A stretch of 8,790 nt of DNA from Deltaproteobacteria bacterium (GCA_019309685.1 JAFDFT010000233.1:1-8790), one strand, 5' to 3'. Shown: positions 1 to 7,788, numbered from the stretch's first letter. Numbers and translations are program-made. Notes: generated from the letters alone by a model not told the origin.

Positions 1-2695
1 CGGATGATGTATCAAGCGAAATCGAGTGTATATCGTGGCCGCTTAATATGGATTTTACCATACCTGTCAGCACTGATTTAGGCCCCACTTCGATAAAAGT
101 CCTAACACCGGAGGCGAACATGTTTTCAATTTCTAGAACAAAATCAACAGGATGAAGAATATGTTCTGCTATATGTTTTATTATTTTCGACCGGTCCTGT
201 GGATAAGGTTCTCCTGTTGTATTGGAATAGACAGGAATATTTGTGGGATTAAATTCAGCCTGTTTGAGATGATGAAGGAAAGGTTCATACGCGTCGATCA
301 CCAAAGAGCTGTGAAAAGCGGCAGATACTGATAACCGGACAGTCCCATATCCTTTTTGTTTGCATATTTCTTCAAATTTAAAGACAGATTCCGCTGGACC
401 TGAAATCACTCCCTGATCCGGGCTGTTTTTATTGGCAAGAACGATGTCGAGTCCGGATGTTTCAACAAGATCTGCTAATTCATTCAAAGAAGCACGCACG
501 GCCAGCATTGTGCCTCTGTGTTGACCGATATCCTTACTAGAGTTTGCCATTACATCGCCTCTGGCAATGGAAAGATTGGAAAATGTTTCTTCAGTTATCC
601 AGCCGGCGCCAAGTAAAGCGGTCAACTCCCCAAAGCTGTGACCGCAAACCGCGTCCGGCTTGATACCAAATCGTTGAAGTACTTTCAGCATTGCCAGACT
701 AACTGCACCAATCGCAGGTTGAGCATTATGGGTTTCTTTCAGAGTATCTTCGCAACGTTTTTTATTGTTTTTAAAATAGGCAGGATTGGGATAAATAATA
801 TCTGTTAATCGCTGTGCGCTTGTAAATTTCTCATCCATAAGGGATATACTGTTTAGCGCTTCAGGAAATGTACAGACAATGTCTTTTCCCATATTTACAT
901 ACTGGCTTCCCTGTCCTGGAAAAATAAAAGCGATTTCCCCCTGTTCTTCAGGCCCTCCATAAAAGGCATTGGGAAGAGTCCAGCAAGTGTCTGTAGAATT
1001 GGTTTCCAGCAGTTCAGTAGCTTTAAGGAAAAGCGCGGGCAATTCTTCTGTGAGATATGCTTGTTCATTTGTTAAGGGTTCAAGTACAAGTAAAATTCTA
1101 TAAGGGTCTTTGTTGGAAAAGTAGTTTCTGGTTTTTGCTGCTCTATTGGAAACGTCTTTCCATGTGGGGCCGTTATCTATAAAATGTTTATGCTCCAGCA
1201 TCTGTTCAATCAATTCCTGTTTTGTTGGAGCTGACAAGGCAAAAATCTGTACAGAACCGTCCCAGGAGATTTCATTTTTGGATTGTACGTATTCTTCAAG
1301 AACCACATGAAAATTACTGCCGCCAAACCCAAATGCGCTGACCCCGCATCGCCGGGGATGATCTTTTGAAGAAAACCAGGGCCTTGTATCTGTGTTTAAA
1401 TAAAATGGACTTTGATCAAATTCAAGATTAGGATCGGGCTCTTGTGCTTTAAGCGTTGGCGGTAATACTTTATGATGGAGAGATAGTGATGATTTAATTA
1501 ATCCAGCAGCACCAGCCGCGGATTTTGTATGACCAATCATTGATTTTACAGAACCTAAAGCGCAAGAGTTGGTATTTTTATTAGAATCGTTGAAGAAATG
1601 CTGAAGTGCCTTAAACTCTGTCATATCTCCGACCCGTGTGCCTGTACCGTGGGCTTCGATGAGTTCAACGGTAGCAGGGTCAATGTCTGCAAATTCATAT
1701 GCCCTTTTTAGCGCTTTTGTCTGGCCTTCTATTCTCGGAGCGTAAATACTTTGAGATTTTCCGTCACTCGATGAGCCAATGGATTTAATAACCGAGTAGA
1801 TTTTATCTTCATCTCGTATCGATTCATCTAATCTTTTTAGGATGAGTAATCCGACTCCTTCGCCAAGCACGGTGCCATCAGCATCTTTTGAGAAAGGACG
1901 GGCATCCCCTGTTGGTGAGAGGGTATGTGTTTTGGAAAAGCACATATACATAAAAATATCGTTTAATGTATCCACACCACCGGTAATGACCATATCGGAT
2001 CGGCCGGAGGCTAGCTCCATTAAGGAAAGATGCATTGCGCTCATGGAACTGGCGCAGGCTGCGTCAACGACACAGTTGGTGCCACCCAGATCCAAACGGT
2101 TGCAAATTCTTCCGGAAACAACATTACCCAAAAGACCGGGGAAGGAGTTTTCCTGCCAGCCAACATACGATGATGAAATTTTGTTAATAATTTCTTCAGA
2201 TTTTTCAGGAGATACACCTGATTCTTCAAGCGCTTTGCGCCATTTTGGGAAACCGAGGCGCGCACTAAGGGGGATAACAAGTTCCTGTGTGCCGGTGACT
2301 CCTAAGATAACACTTGTTTTATCACGGTTAAACGAACGACCGTTTTCACCATAACCGGAATCGTCAAGCGCCATCTTGGCTGCTACAAGCCCAAGAATCT
2401 GAGACGTATCTGTGGCTTCAAGCGAAGTGGGAGGAATCCCGAATTCAGATGGATCAAAAGAAATGGGTGATAAAAAACCACCGCGCTTGCAGTATGTATG
2501 ATCCGGTGTTTTCGGGTCCTGATTAAAATATTCCTCTGGAGACCAGTGCGTGTCTGGAATATCAGTGATTCCATCAATGCCCTGATAGAGGAGGCGCCAA
2601 TATTCTTTCAAACCTTCAGCTTTTGGAAACAGGCAGCCCACACCAATAATAGCGATAGGTGTCAATAGTTTGTCACCGTTTTTATTAAAATCCAT
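1..2695 (-). CDS. pfaA: PfaA-type PUFA/secondary lipid synthase, KS-MAT part (3' end outside window)
   Basis: Partial gene of an iterative type I fatty acid/polyketide synthase; the frame is open for 898 codons, with no stop before the window edge. An N-terminal ketosynthase (about residues 12-460) carries VVDAACASSM with nucleophile Cys214, EAHGTGT with His349 and IGHTKS with His389, the full Cys-His-His triad. After a linker, a malonyl-CoA acyltransferase domain starts at FPGQGSQY (592-599), has Ser687 in GHSFGE and His795 in AAFHSS, and ends near residue 870. The AFH signature fits malonyl rather than methylmalonyl loading. Order and wording (CKRGGF, FPGLLGNVVSGRICN, FSKTHTLSP) match PfaA of EPA/DHA synthases, so tandem ACPs and a ketoreductase are expected beyond the window. 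The ATG at 2695 lies 13 codons before the KS motif IAIIGVG, and no strong Shine-Dalgarno is visible. A mobile repeat lies 43 bp upstream. The family is certain; the exact product (EPA, DHA or another polyene) cannot be read from this part. Confidence 0.93.
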   Translation of the reverse strand, partial: MDFNKNGDKLLTPIAIIGVGCLFPKAEGLKEYWRLLYQGIDGITDIPDTHWSPEEYFNQDPKTPDHTYCKRGGFLSPISFDPSEFGIPPTSLEATDTSQILGLVAAKMALDDSGYGENGRSFNRDKTSVILGVTGTQELVIPLSARLGFPKWRKALEESGVSPEKSEEIINKISSSYVGWQENSFPGLLGNVVSGRICNRLDLGGTNCVVDAACASSMSAMHLSLMELASGRSDMVITGGVDTLNDIFMYMCFSKTHTLSPTGDARPFSKDADGTVLGEGVGLLILKRLDESIRDEDKIYSVIKSIGSSSDGKSQSIYAPRIEGQTKALKRAYEFADIDPATVELIEAHGTGTRVGDMTEFKALQHFFNDSNKNTNSCALGSVKSMIGHTKSAAGAAGLIKSSLSLHHKVLPPTLKAQEPDPNLEFDQSPFYLNTDTRPWFSSKDHPRRCGVSAFGFGGSNFHVVLEEYVQSKNEISWDGSVQIFALSAPTKQELIEQMLEHKHFIDNGPTWKDVSNRAAKTRNYFSNKDPYRILLVLEPLTNEQAYLTEELPALFLKATELLETNSTDTCWTLPNAFYGGPEEQGEIAFIFPGQGSQYVNMGKDIVCTFPEALNSISLMDEKFTSAQRLTDIIYPNPAYFKNNKKRCEDTLKETHNAQPAIGAVSLAMLKVLQRFGIKPDAVCGHSFGELTALLGAGWITEETFSNLSIARGDVMANSSKDIGQHRGTMLAVRASLNELADLVETSGLDIVLANKNSPDQGVISGPAESVFKFEEICKQKGYGTVRLSVSAAFHSSLVIDAYEPFLHHLKQAEFNPTNIPVYSNTTGEPYPQDRSKIIKHIAEHILHPVDFVLEIENMFASGVRTFIEVGPKSVLTGMVKSILSGHDIHSISLDTSS

Positions 2696-2738
2696 ATGAA
2701 AAATCCAAGAAATATAAGAATAGAGTAAGTGCTTAAGT

Positions 2739-2957
2739 CTGAGATCTTTGCAAAACTCCACTTATTGCCCGGTTTACCGCCTATGCCAAGGCTACGGCGA
2801 GGCGAGCTGTGTCAAGTGGAACATCCGCCTTTGGCGGACTCAAATTTTAATCCGCTACAGAACTTTGGCGGATCGCTTTTCTTGAACTTGAACCCCAGTT
2901 AAATAAAAAACAAATTTAACAGGGCAGGCAAAAATTAGTATTTTGCAAAGGCCTCAG
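2739..2957. mobile_element. MITE-like element with terminal inverted repeats
   Basis: The left end, CTGAGATCTTTGCAAAA at 2739-2755, matches the reverse complement of the right end at 2941-2957 at 15 of 17 positions. The element is about 220 bp and has no coding capacity. Inside it are a branched hairpin (CGCC/GGCG and GCC/GGC stems, 2778-2799), the perfect palindrome TCCGCCTTTGGCGGA (2824-2838), a second TCCGC/GCGGA pair (about 2851-2873) and the repeat core TTGAACTTGAACCCC (2882-2896). The right half recurs at 8680-8765, which shows it is a dispersed family. No clear target-site duplication is visible. A non-autonomous element mobilised in trans by an IS transposase is the likely reading, but the IS family cannot be assigned. 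Confidence 0.7.
2824..2838. repeat. Perfect palindrome TCCGCCTTTGGCGGA
   Basis: A 6-bp perfect stem (TCCGCC/GGCGGA) with a TTT loop. The identical 15-mer is found at 8624-8638, so it is a repeated module and not chance structure. It lies inside the MITE-like element upstream of pfaA and could form a transcript hairpin. Confidence 0.8.
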
Positions 2958-3103
2958 TATGATTATATATTATTGCCCGTTAATAAATATACTTAATAAC
3001 GAAATCGTAAGTCATGATTTATAATGTAAAATAAAACGATTTGCAAGAGAATGATTCGAAAATTTAAGGTTGTATTATTGATATAACAAGTTTATAAATT
3101 AAG

Positions 3104-3130
3104 CTCTTCTCCAGCTTAGTTTGAGAAGAG
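3104..3130. repeat. Inverted repeat, 8-bp perfect stem with 11-nt loop
   Basis: CTCTTCTC (3104-3111) pairs perfectly with GAGAAGAG (3123-3130) across an 11-nt loop. No T-run follows on either strand, so it is a poor intrinsic terminator. A protein-binding site or transcript structure is possible. The right arm overlaps the phased 8-nt array that follows. Confidence 0.5.
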
Positions 3131-3159
3131 GATTCGAGGATTCTTGGGGTCAAGGATTC
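3128..3159. repeat. 8-nt phased direct repeat array
   Basis: Two exact tandem copies of GAGGATTC (3128-3135, 3136-3143) are followed by a diverged unit TTGGGGTC (3144-3151) and then AAGGATTC (3152-3159), all in the same 8-nt register. The array lies between the divergently oriented pfaA and MerR-like genes, where a regulator site could be. It may equally be a scrap of a dispersed repeat. Confidence 0.5.
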
Positions 3160-3305
3160 AAGTCTTTATTTTGTTATATTTTATTAGTCTAAGTACATGG
3201 TATAAAACTCATAATTAACTAATAACCTAAAACATTAAAAAATTAAATTGATTTGACCTTTAGATAGCAGAAATTATCACCACTACGCGTAACATGCATT
3301 AATCA

Positions 3306-3866
3306 ATGATAAAACTTTACACAAATAGGGAGCTTTCGGGAAAACTTGGAATTAATCTCGCTAAATGGAAACGGTGGTCGCGGGAGTTTCTTCCTCCGGA
3401 TCCTCTCGGCGGGATGCAATCCGGATTTGCACGGCAATACTATTTTAGCGATGCGTTCAATGTTATGCTCGGAGGGCATCTGGTAGGAGATTTGCATTTC
3501 AGTGTGTATGAGGCTGGAAAGGTTATTGAAACTTTAAAAGACTGGTTAGTAGAAAAAGGGTTTTACCAGGATCCAGGACAAATGGTTGAAAGACAGCCCT
3601 TAGAGCCTCATATTCTAAGATACATAATTTATATACGGCACATCTTTTGGCCTGAAAAAAAACAGACAACCTTTTTATTTAAAATTAGAGGAATCATTTA
3701 TGATAAGCCTGTTCAGCATAACGGTATAAAAGCAAGAGAAGAACGTTATGTGGAGACCGTAATTGGTTTAGAGGATAAGGTATCAGTAGAAGAAGGAACA
3801 GGTTACGAAAAAATACTTGATATTAGCGCTTTATATAAATTTTTCATTGGAAAGCTTGGATTTTAA
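3306..3866 (+). CDS. Small protein with MerR-like winged helix-turn-helix N-terminus
   Basis: 186 residues. Residues 4-30 (LYTNRELSGKLGINLAKWKR and on) look like the recognition helices of a MerR-type HTH. Residues 40-50 (GFARQYYFSDA) fit the wing, where MerR proteins have G-x-R-x-Y followed by an aspartate. Residues 51-83 then resemble the helical segment that follows. The C-terminal half (about 90-186) has no motif I recognise and no metal-binding cysteine cluster, so no ligand can be proposed. There is no predicted membrane segment. The ATG at 3306 lacks a clear Shine-Dalgarno; the next upstream ATG (3295) meets a stop after one codon. The gene is convergent with pfaD (27 bp between stop codons) and divergent from pfaA, so it breaks the synthase cluster. 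DNA-binding regulation of the flanking lipid genes is a guess from position only; an excisionase-like protein is an alternative. Confidence 0.7.
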   Translation: MIKLYTNRELSGKLGINLAKWKRWSREFLPPDPLGGMQSGFARQYYFSDAFNVMLGGHLVGDLHFSVYEAGKVIETLKDWLVEKGFYQDPGQMVERQPLEPHILRYIIYIRHIFWPEKKQTTFLFKIRGIIYDKPVQHNGIKAREERYVETVIGLEDKVSVEEGTGYEKILDISALYKFFIGKLGF

Positions 3867-3880
3867 AAAAACGATAGTTA

Positions 3881-3895
3881 AACAGAACGTCTGTT
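3881..3895. terminator. Possible bidirectional terminator between convergent genes
   Basis: AACAGA (3881-3886) and TCTGTT (3890-3895) form a 6-bp stem with a 3-nt loop between the convergent stop codons of the MerR-like gene and pfaD, overlapping the pfaD stop. On the plus strand it is followed by ATTTT; on the minus strand a T7 run comes about 7 nt after the stem. The stem is short and AT-containing, so this is a weak prediction supported mainly by position. Confidence 0.35.
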
Positions 3896-5541
3896 ATTTT
3901 CCTATGAATTCCCAAATCTTTTGATCTTTGATGGGCGTAAAACTTGCGGCATTAGCCGGTAGTTCAATAGCTTGAGTTCGAAGCCAGCCGGCACGTGTTG
4001 TTATGCTTGCTCCATATAGCAAGTTTAAAGCGACTGTCACTATTTTCCGGTTTTTATAATCTTCAAGAAAAGATCCCTTCACCCATTCATTAAAGGCTCC
4101 CATTGAAGGTCCGCACCAGATTTGGTAATCAATGGTTCGTGAAGGATCGCCCGTATTCGCCCATGTTGATGCGCGTCCAAGATACGAACGAAATATCAGA
4201 GCCATTTTATGTTTGGGATGTTTTTCTCCAATATCAATCTGTTTTGGATCAATGCCAGCGAAGAACTTTTTTGTTTGTTCCCATTCCTTTTCAAAGCTGC
4301 ACCGAAGCAGTTTTTTCTCGACAAATTCCTTTTGATCGTCCGGAATATTTTCAAAATTATCATGCTTCGTGAAAATATCGTATAATTTGGAGGCACGCAT
4401 GGGAAACATGGTTCCGCGCTTTAACACCTGCACTTTTACTCCCAGCTCAAACATGTCACCGGATGGTGCCATGACGACATCTGCTTGTTTTGCCTGGGCA
4501 AGCATTTGGCGAACTGTTTCAGACGTACCGGCTTCAGTGCATGACTGGTTGATGGATCCGGTCAGCACATATGAGGCGCCAAGGGCGAATGCCGCAGCTG
4601 CTGATTCTGGAGTTGCGATTCCTCCGCCCAATCCAACTCCTATGGGTTTGCTGTAGTTATATTTATTGGTGAAGTTATTCCGCAGCGCAATCATTGTCGG
4701 CAACAAAGAAATTGCAGGCCGGTTATCCGTATGTCCTCCTGAATCAGCTTCCGCGGTAATATCATCTGCCATGGATATGTGCTCAGCAAGTGAAGCCTCC
4801 TCCGGTGAGATCATCTTTTTTTCAATCAATTGAGAAATCAATTTTTCAGGCGGTGGAGAGAGGAATTTGGAGGCAACTTCAATCCTGGATACTTTAGCAA
4901 TAATTTTGTTTGGGCAAACGATTTCACCTTGAGTGTTTCTATAGATGTTTGATTCGAAAGTAAACCAACGGCAAAGTAAGTTCCAGGTACGCGGAGGCGC
5001 TGATGAGATTGACTTGATGTTTTAAATAAAGGCGTACAGTTTCCAATTCAAATTCGGGAGAATTATGACTGTGGATCAGGTTCAAACCAAAAGGAAAAGT
5101 ATCCAGGCGCCGTTTTAAATCATGTATTGCCTTTTCTATTTCAGGGAGAGTCAACCCCCCGGACCCGAAAAAACCCAGCATTCCCGCTCGGCCTGCGGCT
5201 TCTACCATTTCAGTCGATGTAATGCCGTTGGCCATGGCACCAACAATATATGCAAAACGCAGGTTATATCTTTTTTTAAAGACTGGATCTCCAAGATCTT
5301 CCGGAAGAAGAGGCGGGGCGTATGCCAGAAGTGGAAATCCTTCTATTTCTTTAGTCTCTTTACTGCCAATACTTGCGATACCGTCCTGAACAACGGAAAG
5401 ATTGCCATTTTTGGAGATTATATATACAGGGTCTTTTATGTTTGAAATGGCCTGTAAAACGGCATTTTTACCGGTAACTGGTTCGGAAATACTCTTTTCC
5501 CACCAGCCGATATGTTTATTTTGAGTGTTTAAGGATTCCAT
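3894..5541 (-). pseudogene. pfaD: PfaD-type flavin enoyl reductase of PUFA synthase, frameshifted
   Basis: Homologue of PfaD, the separate FMN-dependent enoyl reductase (2-nitropropane dioxygenase-like TIM barrel) that reduces double bonds for the PfaA-C synthase. The first frame gives 200 residues (5541-4939) with VGAMANGITSTEM (100-112) and FFGSGG (124-129), and stops at TAG right after LPLVYFRIKHL. The second frame continues without a gap as IYRNTQGEIVCPNKIIAKVS, then ADSGGHTDNRP, GVGLGGGIATPES and the family C-terminus (GDPSRTIDYQIWCGPSMGAF), ending at 3894. Adding 2 nt gives 549 residues, about the usual PfaD length, and restores the expected RIKHLYRNTQ junction. The second half alone could only start at an internal codon such as TTG 4841, and each half lacks part of the barrel. 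It may be a real pseudogene or a sequencing indel. It lies 82 bp downstream of xerD on the same strand. Confidence 0.9.
4939..4944 (-). other. Frameshift site in pfaD (missing TA dinucleotide)
   Basis: On the coding strand the sequence reads CAT CTA TAG AAA, with the TAG stop at 4941-4939. Inserting TA to make CAT CTA TAT AGA AAC joins both frames as H-L-Y-R-N, the spacing seen in PfaD proteins. Dropping one base instead also restores the frame but loses a residue at a conserved-length position. Loss of one unit from a short TA run is a common slippage event. Confidence 0.8.
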
Positions 5542-5623
5542 GATTTTATATTCGTATGTTTTTATTTAAATGTTCATATTTTAGGATTGATATCAAGAGA
5601 ATATTTAGGGCAGGCTTACAGAT

Positions 5624-6520
5624 TTATGACCGGGGATGATATTTTTCGTGAATTTTTTTAAGGTGATCGCGCGCCACATGTGTATAAATTTGTGTTGTGG
5701 AAATATCAACATGGCCCAGCATCACCTGTACAGATCTGAGATCCGCGCCCCCTTCAAGAAGATGACTGGCAAAAGAATGGCGTAGACTGTGAGGCGCGAT
5801 CTCTCTTGTGATTCCCGCCTGTCGGGAGTATTTCTTTAAAAGTTTCCAGAATCCTTGACGGGTCATTGGTTTTCCCTGCCGGGCAATAAAGAGAAATTGG
5901 CTGATATGGGTTTTTAATAAAACGGGTCTTGCGGTTTTTATATACGTGTCAACAACTTCTCTTGCGAGCATGCCTATGGGAACAATTCTTTCTTTTGATC
6001 CTTTTCCGAAAATTCTTACAAAACAGGCCTCCAGATTAATGTCTTGAACTTTTAAATTTATGAGTTCGGTCACTCTTAATCCTGCAGCGTAAGCCATTTC
6101 AATCATCGCCGAATTTCGAAGACCTATGGGGGTTTTTTTATCCGGTGTGTCAAGAAGCTTTTTCACTTCATTTAATGAAAGAAAATTTGGAAGCTTAAGA
6201 CCCTTTTTGGGAAGGTCTATAATCTGAGCGGGATTGCGCTCAATATGTTTTTCATGTGAAAGAAACTGATAAAATCCCCTAATGGTGACAAGGTGCCTTG
6301 CCCTTGAGGTTGCACCAAGACCAGCCGTTTTTAGGCCTGAAAGATGTTCAAGGATCAATGCAGTGTCATTTTCAGAAACAGTCGTGATGTTTTTGTCCTT
6401 GAGAAAGTCAATATACTTGTTCAGGTCGCTGCTGTATGCTTCCAGTGTATTTTGGGATAACCCTTTTTCTAAAAGAAGGTAACTTATGTACTGGTCTATA
6501 AGGGTATCGAAAGATAACAT
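5624..6520 (-). CDS. xerD: Site-specific tyrosine recombinase XerD
   Basis: 298 residues, the same length as E. coli XerD. Cytoplasmic recombinase that, with XerC, resolves chromosome dimers at dif near the FtsK-bound septum. The N-terminal core-binding domain (about 1-105) includes EKGLSQNTLEAYSSDL. The catalytic domain carries Arg149 in GLRVTEL, Lys173 in GKGSKER, His244 and Arg247 in PHSLRHSFASHLL, His270 in LGHVDIST and nucleophile Tyr279 in TTQIYTHV. His244, Arg247, His270 and Tyr279 fall at the same residue numbers as in E. coli XerD, and the C-terminal HPRS resembles its HPRA end. This argues for housekeeping XerD rather than a phage or integron integrase. The ATG at 6520 gives the full family N-terminus. 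It lies 38 bp after the aminopeptidase gene on the same strand, so cotranscription is likely. Confidence 0.95.
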   Translation of the reverse strand: MLSFDTLIDQYISYLLLEKGLSQNTLEAYSSDLNKYIDFLKDKNITTVSENDTALILEHLSGLKTAGLGATSRARHLVTIRGFYQFLSHEKHIERNPAQIIDLPKKGLKLPNFLSLNEVKKLLDTPDKKTPIGLRNSAMIEMAYAAGLRVTELINLKVQDINLEACFVRIFGKGSKERIVPIGMLAREVVDTYIKTARPVLLKTHISQFLFIARQGKPMTRQGFWKLLKKYSRQAGITREIAPHSLRHSFASHLLEGGADLRSVQVMLGHVDISTTQIYTHVARDHLKKIHEKYHPRS

Positions 6521-6558
6521 GTTTTAGGCTTCAGTTGTTAAGTTATAGCAATCAAATG

Positions 6559-7671
6559 CTACAATTGATAAAAATCGGTCGGCGTTGTTTTGTTTAGTAC
6601 TTCAGCGCCATCATCTCTGACAACAACCATGTTTTCGAGCCGAATTCCTCCCTGGCCAGGCAAATAAATACCGGGCTCAACCGTAAAAATCATTCCGGGT
6701 GTCAATCTTGTACCTTTTAGTGGACTGATCCGTGGTAGTTCGTGAACGGCAAGACCTGTCCCGTGTCCCAGACTATGGCCGAATTTTCCTTTAAAACCCA
6801 TTTTATGAATGTGATCTCTTGCGATTTTATCAATGGTTTTACTGCTTTTGCCTGGTTTAATAGCTTCTGTGGCCATTTGCTGAGCATTCAGAACAGTCTG
6901 AAACACTTTTTTAAAGGAATCATCCGGTTTTCCGAAAAACACAGTCCGGGTCGTATCCGAACAATATCCATTTAACTTGACGCCGAAATCAAAAATGATT
7001 GGCTCACCCTTTATTATCTTTCTTTGTCCTGGAATTGCGTGCGGAAGAGCACTGTTAGGGCCGGAAGCACAGATAACGGGAAAGGACATCGCATCACCGC
7101 CGGATTCACGCAGCTTTTTTTCAAGAAGCCAAGCCGCATCTTTTTCGGTCATACCGGGTTTGATTGTGTGAATAAACTTTAAAAAAGCAGTTTCCGCTAC
7201 GTCCAAAGCCCTTTTTGTTTTTTGAATTTCCGACTCATCCTTAATCAAACGGATGTTTTCCACAATGTTTTCTGTGGGGATCAAAGACACCCTGACTTTA
7301 TTTTTAGTGAGCTGTTTTTTGATCGTATCCATCTGTAAAAAAGATACGCGAATACTTTCAAAACCAAGCCTTTTTGTACGAAGGGATTTAAGTATATTAG
7401 GCATTTCATTTGGTAGGCCTTCCTTGTATGTAACAATATCATAAAGGCCGGCTTCATTTTTGGCCTGCTCTTCATAGCGGGAATCAGTGGCAAGAATTGA
7501 TTGTTTATCCGATATAAAAAGCGCACCAGAGGATTCATCAAATTGTGTATCTTCACCTGTAAACCCGCTCAGATAACGCCTGTTTTCTTCAACAAGAATT
7601 AACAAAGTGTCTATGTTTAGTTTACCAAAGGTTTTCCGGGCTTTCTTAATTCTATTTTCAATAGTGTTCAA
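6559..7671 (-). CDS. Xaa-Pro aminopeptidase/dipeptidase, M24B family
   Basis: 370 residues; a cytoplasmic metallopeptidase that removes an N-terminal residue preceding proline or cleaves Xaa-Pro dipeptides. The N-terminal creatinase-like domain (about 5-135, NRRYLSGFTGED) is followed by the pita-bread catalytic domain. The five dinuclear metal ligands are present: Asp228 and Asp239 (FDFGVKLNGYCSDTTRT), His303 (GHSLGHGTG), Glu332 (FTVEPGIY) and Glu346 (GGIRLEN); His211 matches the conserved substrate-side histidine. The length suits the short PepQ/YpdF-like aminopeptidases. The start is a TTG at 7671, supported by a strong Shine-Dalgarno 8 nt upstream. It is first of a same-strand run with xerD, and probably pfaD, that diverges from the GAF-ANTAR gene. 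Dipeptidase versus aminopeptidase specificity cannot be settled from the sequence. Confidence 0.93.
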   Translation of the reverse strand: MNTIENRIKKARKTFGKLNIDTLLILVEENRRYLSGFTGEDTQFDESSGALFISDKQSILATDSRYEEQAKNEAGLYDIVTYKEGLPNEMPNILKSLRTKRLGFESIRVSFLQMDTIKKQLTKNKVRVSLIPTENIVENIRLIKDESEIQKTKRALDVAETAFLKFIHTIKPGMTEKDAAWLLEKKLRESGGDAMSFPVICASGPNSALPHAIPGQRKIIKGEPIIFDFGVKLNGYCSDTTRTVFFGKPDDSFKKVFQTVLNAQQMATEAIKPGKSSKTIDKIARDHIHKMGFKGKFGHSLGHGTGLAVHELPRISPLKGTRLTPGMIFTVEPGIYLPGQGGIRLENMVVVRDDGAEVLNKTTPTDFYQL

Positions 7672-7678
7672 TTTTCAA

Positions 7679-7686
7679 TCCTCTCT
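7679..7686 (-). promoter_or_regulatory. Shine-Dalgarno that fixes the TTG start of the aminopeptidase
   Basis: The coding strand reads AGAGAGGA, with 7 nt to the TTG codon at 7671 (8 nt counted from the last G). No in-frame ATG lies near it, and the downstream protein begins in register with the family N-terminus, so TTG initiation is well supported. Confidence 0.65.
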
Positions 7687-7760
7687 GGTATGGAAGGAAG
7701 ATTTAAATAGCCTACGATAACTCCGATTCCTTAGGGCCATATTAAAATAGTAATCATCGT

Positions 7761-7788
7761 TTGATTCTTGACCCGGTATTACTATGAT
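7761..7788 (+). promoter_or_regulatory. Candidate sigma70 promoter for the GAF-ANTAR gene
   Basis: TTGATT (7761-7766) and TATGAT (7783-7788) match the -35 and -10 consensus at 4 and 5 of 6 positions with a 16-nt spacer. A competing pair is TTGACC (7768-7773) and TAATCT (7791-7796) with 17 nt. Either would give a leader of roughly 160 nt that includes the repeat fragment at 7850-7882. This is prediction by eye only. Confidence 0.35.

Larger units (their letters stand above)
2696..3305. other. 610-bp intergenic region between pfaA and the MerR-like gene
   Basis: This divergent intergenic region contains no convincing gene. It holds, in order, the MITE-like element 2739-2957, an AT-rich stretch to about 3100, a hairpin at 3104-3130, an 8-nt phased repeat array at 3128-3159, and a very AT-rich stretch before the plus-strand gene. 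A TTGACC at 3253-3258 could be a -35 box for that gene, but no good -10 box follows at standard spacing. Any pfaA promoter must lie in or near the repeat element. Confidence 0.6.

Noticed and set aside
1842..2354. Plus-strand 170-codon open frame
   Set aside because: It lies antisense to the conserved ketosynthase coding sequence, whose motifs are intact; the plus-strand product shows no family features.
2739..2957. CRISPR array or tRNA gene in the structured 2.7-3.0 kb region
   Set aside because: There are no regularly spaced identical repeats with unique spacers and no cloverleaf or CCA end. The structure is explained by terminal inverted repeats and internal palindromes.
4103..4656. Overlapping plus-strand open frames opposite pfaD
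   Set aside because: They are antisense shadows of the conserved PfaD C-terminal half and show no motifs or ribosome-binding sites.
4939..4944. Programmed ribosomal frameshifting in pfaD
   Set aside because: The CAU CUA UAG context has no recognisable slippery heptamer, the P-site tRNA would not re-pair after a +1 slip, and +1 would lose one residue against the family spacing. A 2-nt DNA deletion explains the data better.
5624..6520. Tyrosine recombinase as a phage or island integrase, implying a genomic island next to the synthase
   Set aside because: Length, catalytic residue spacing and C-terminus match housekeeping XerD, and no att repeats or tRNA gene lie nearby.
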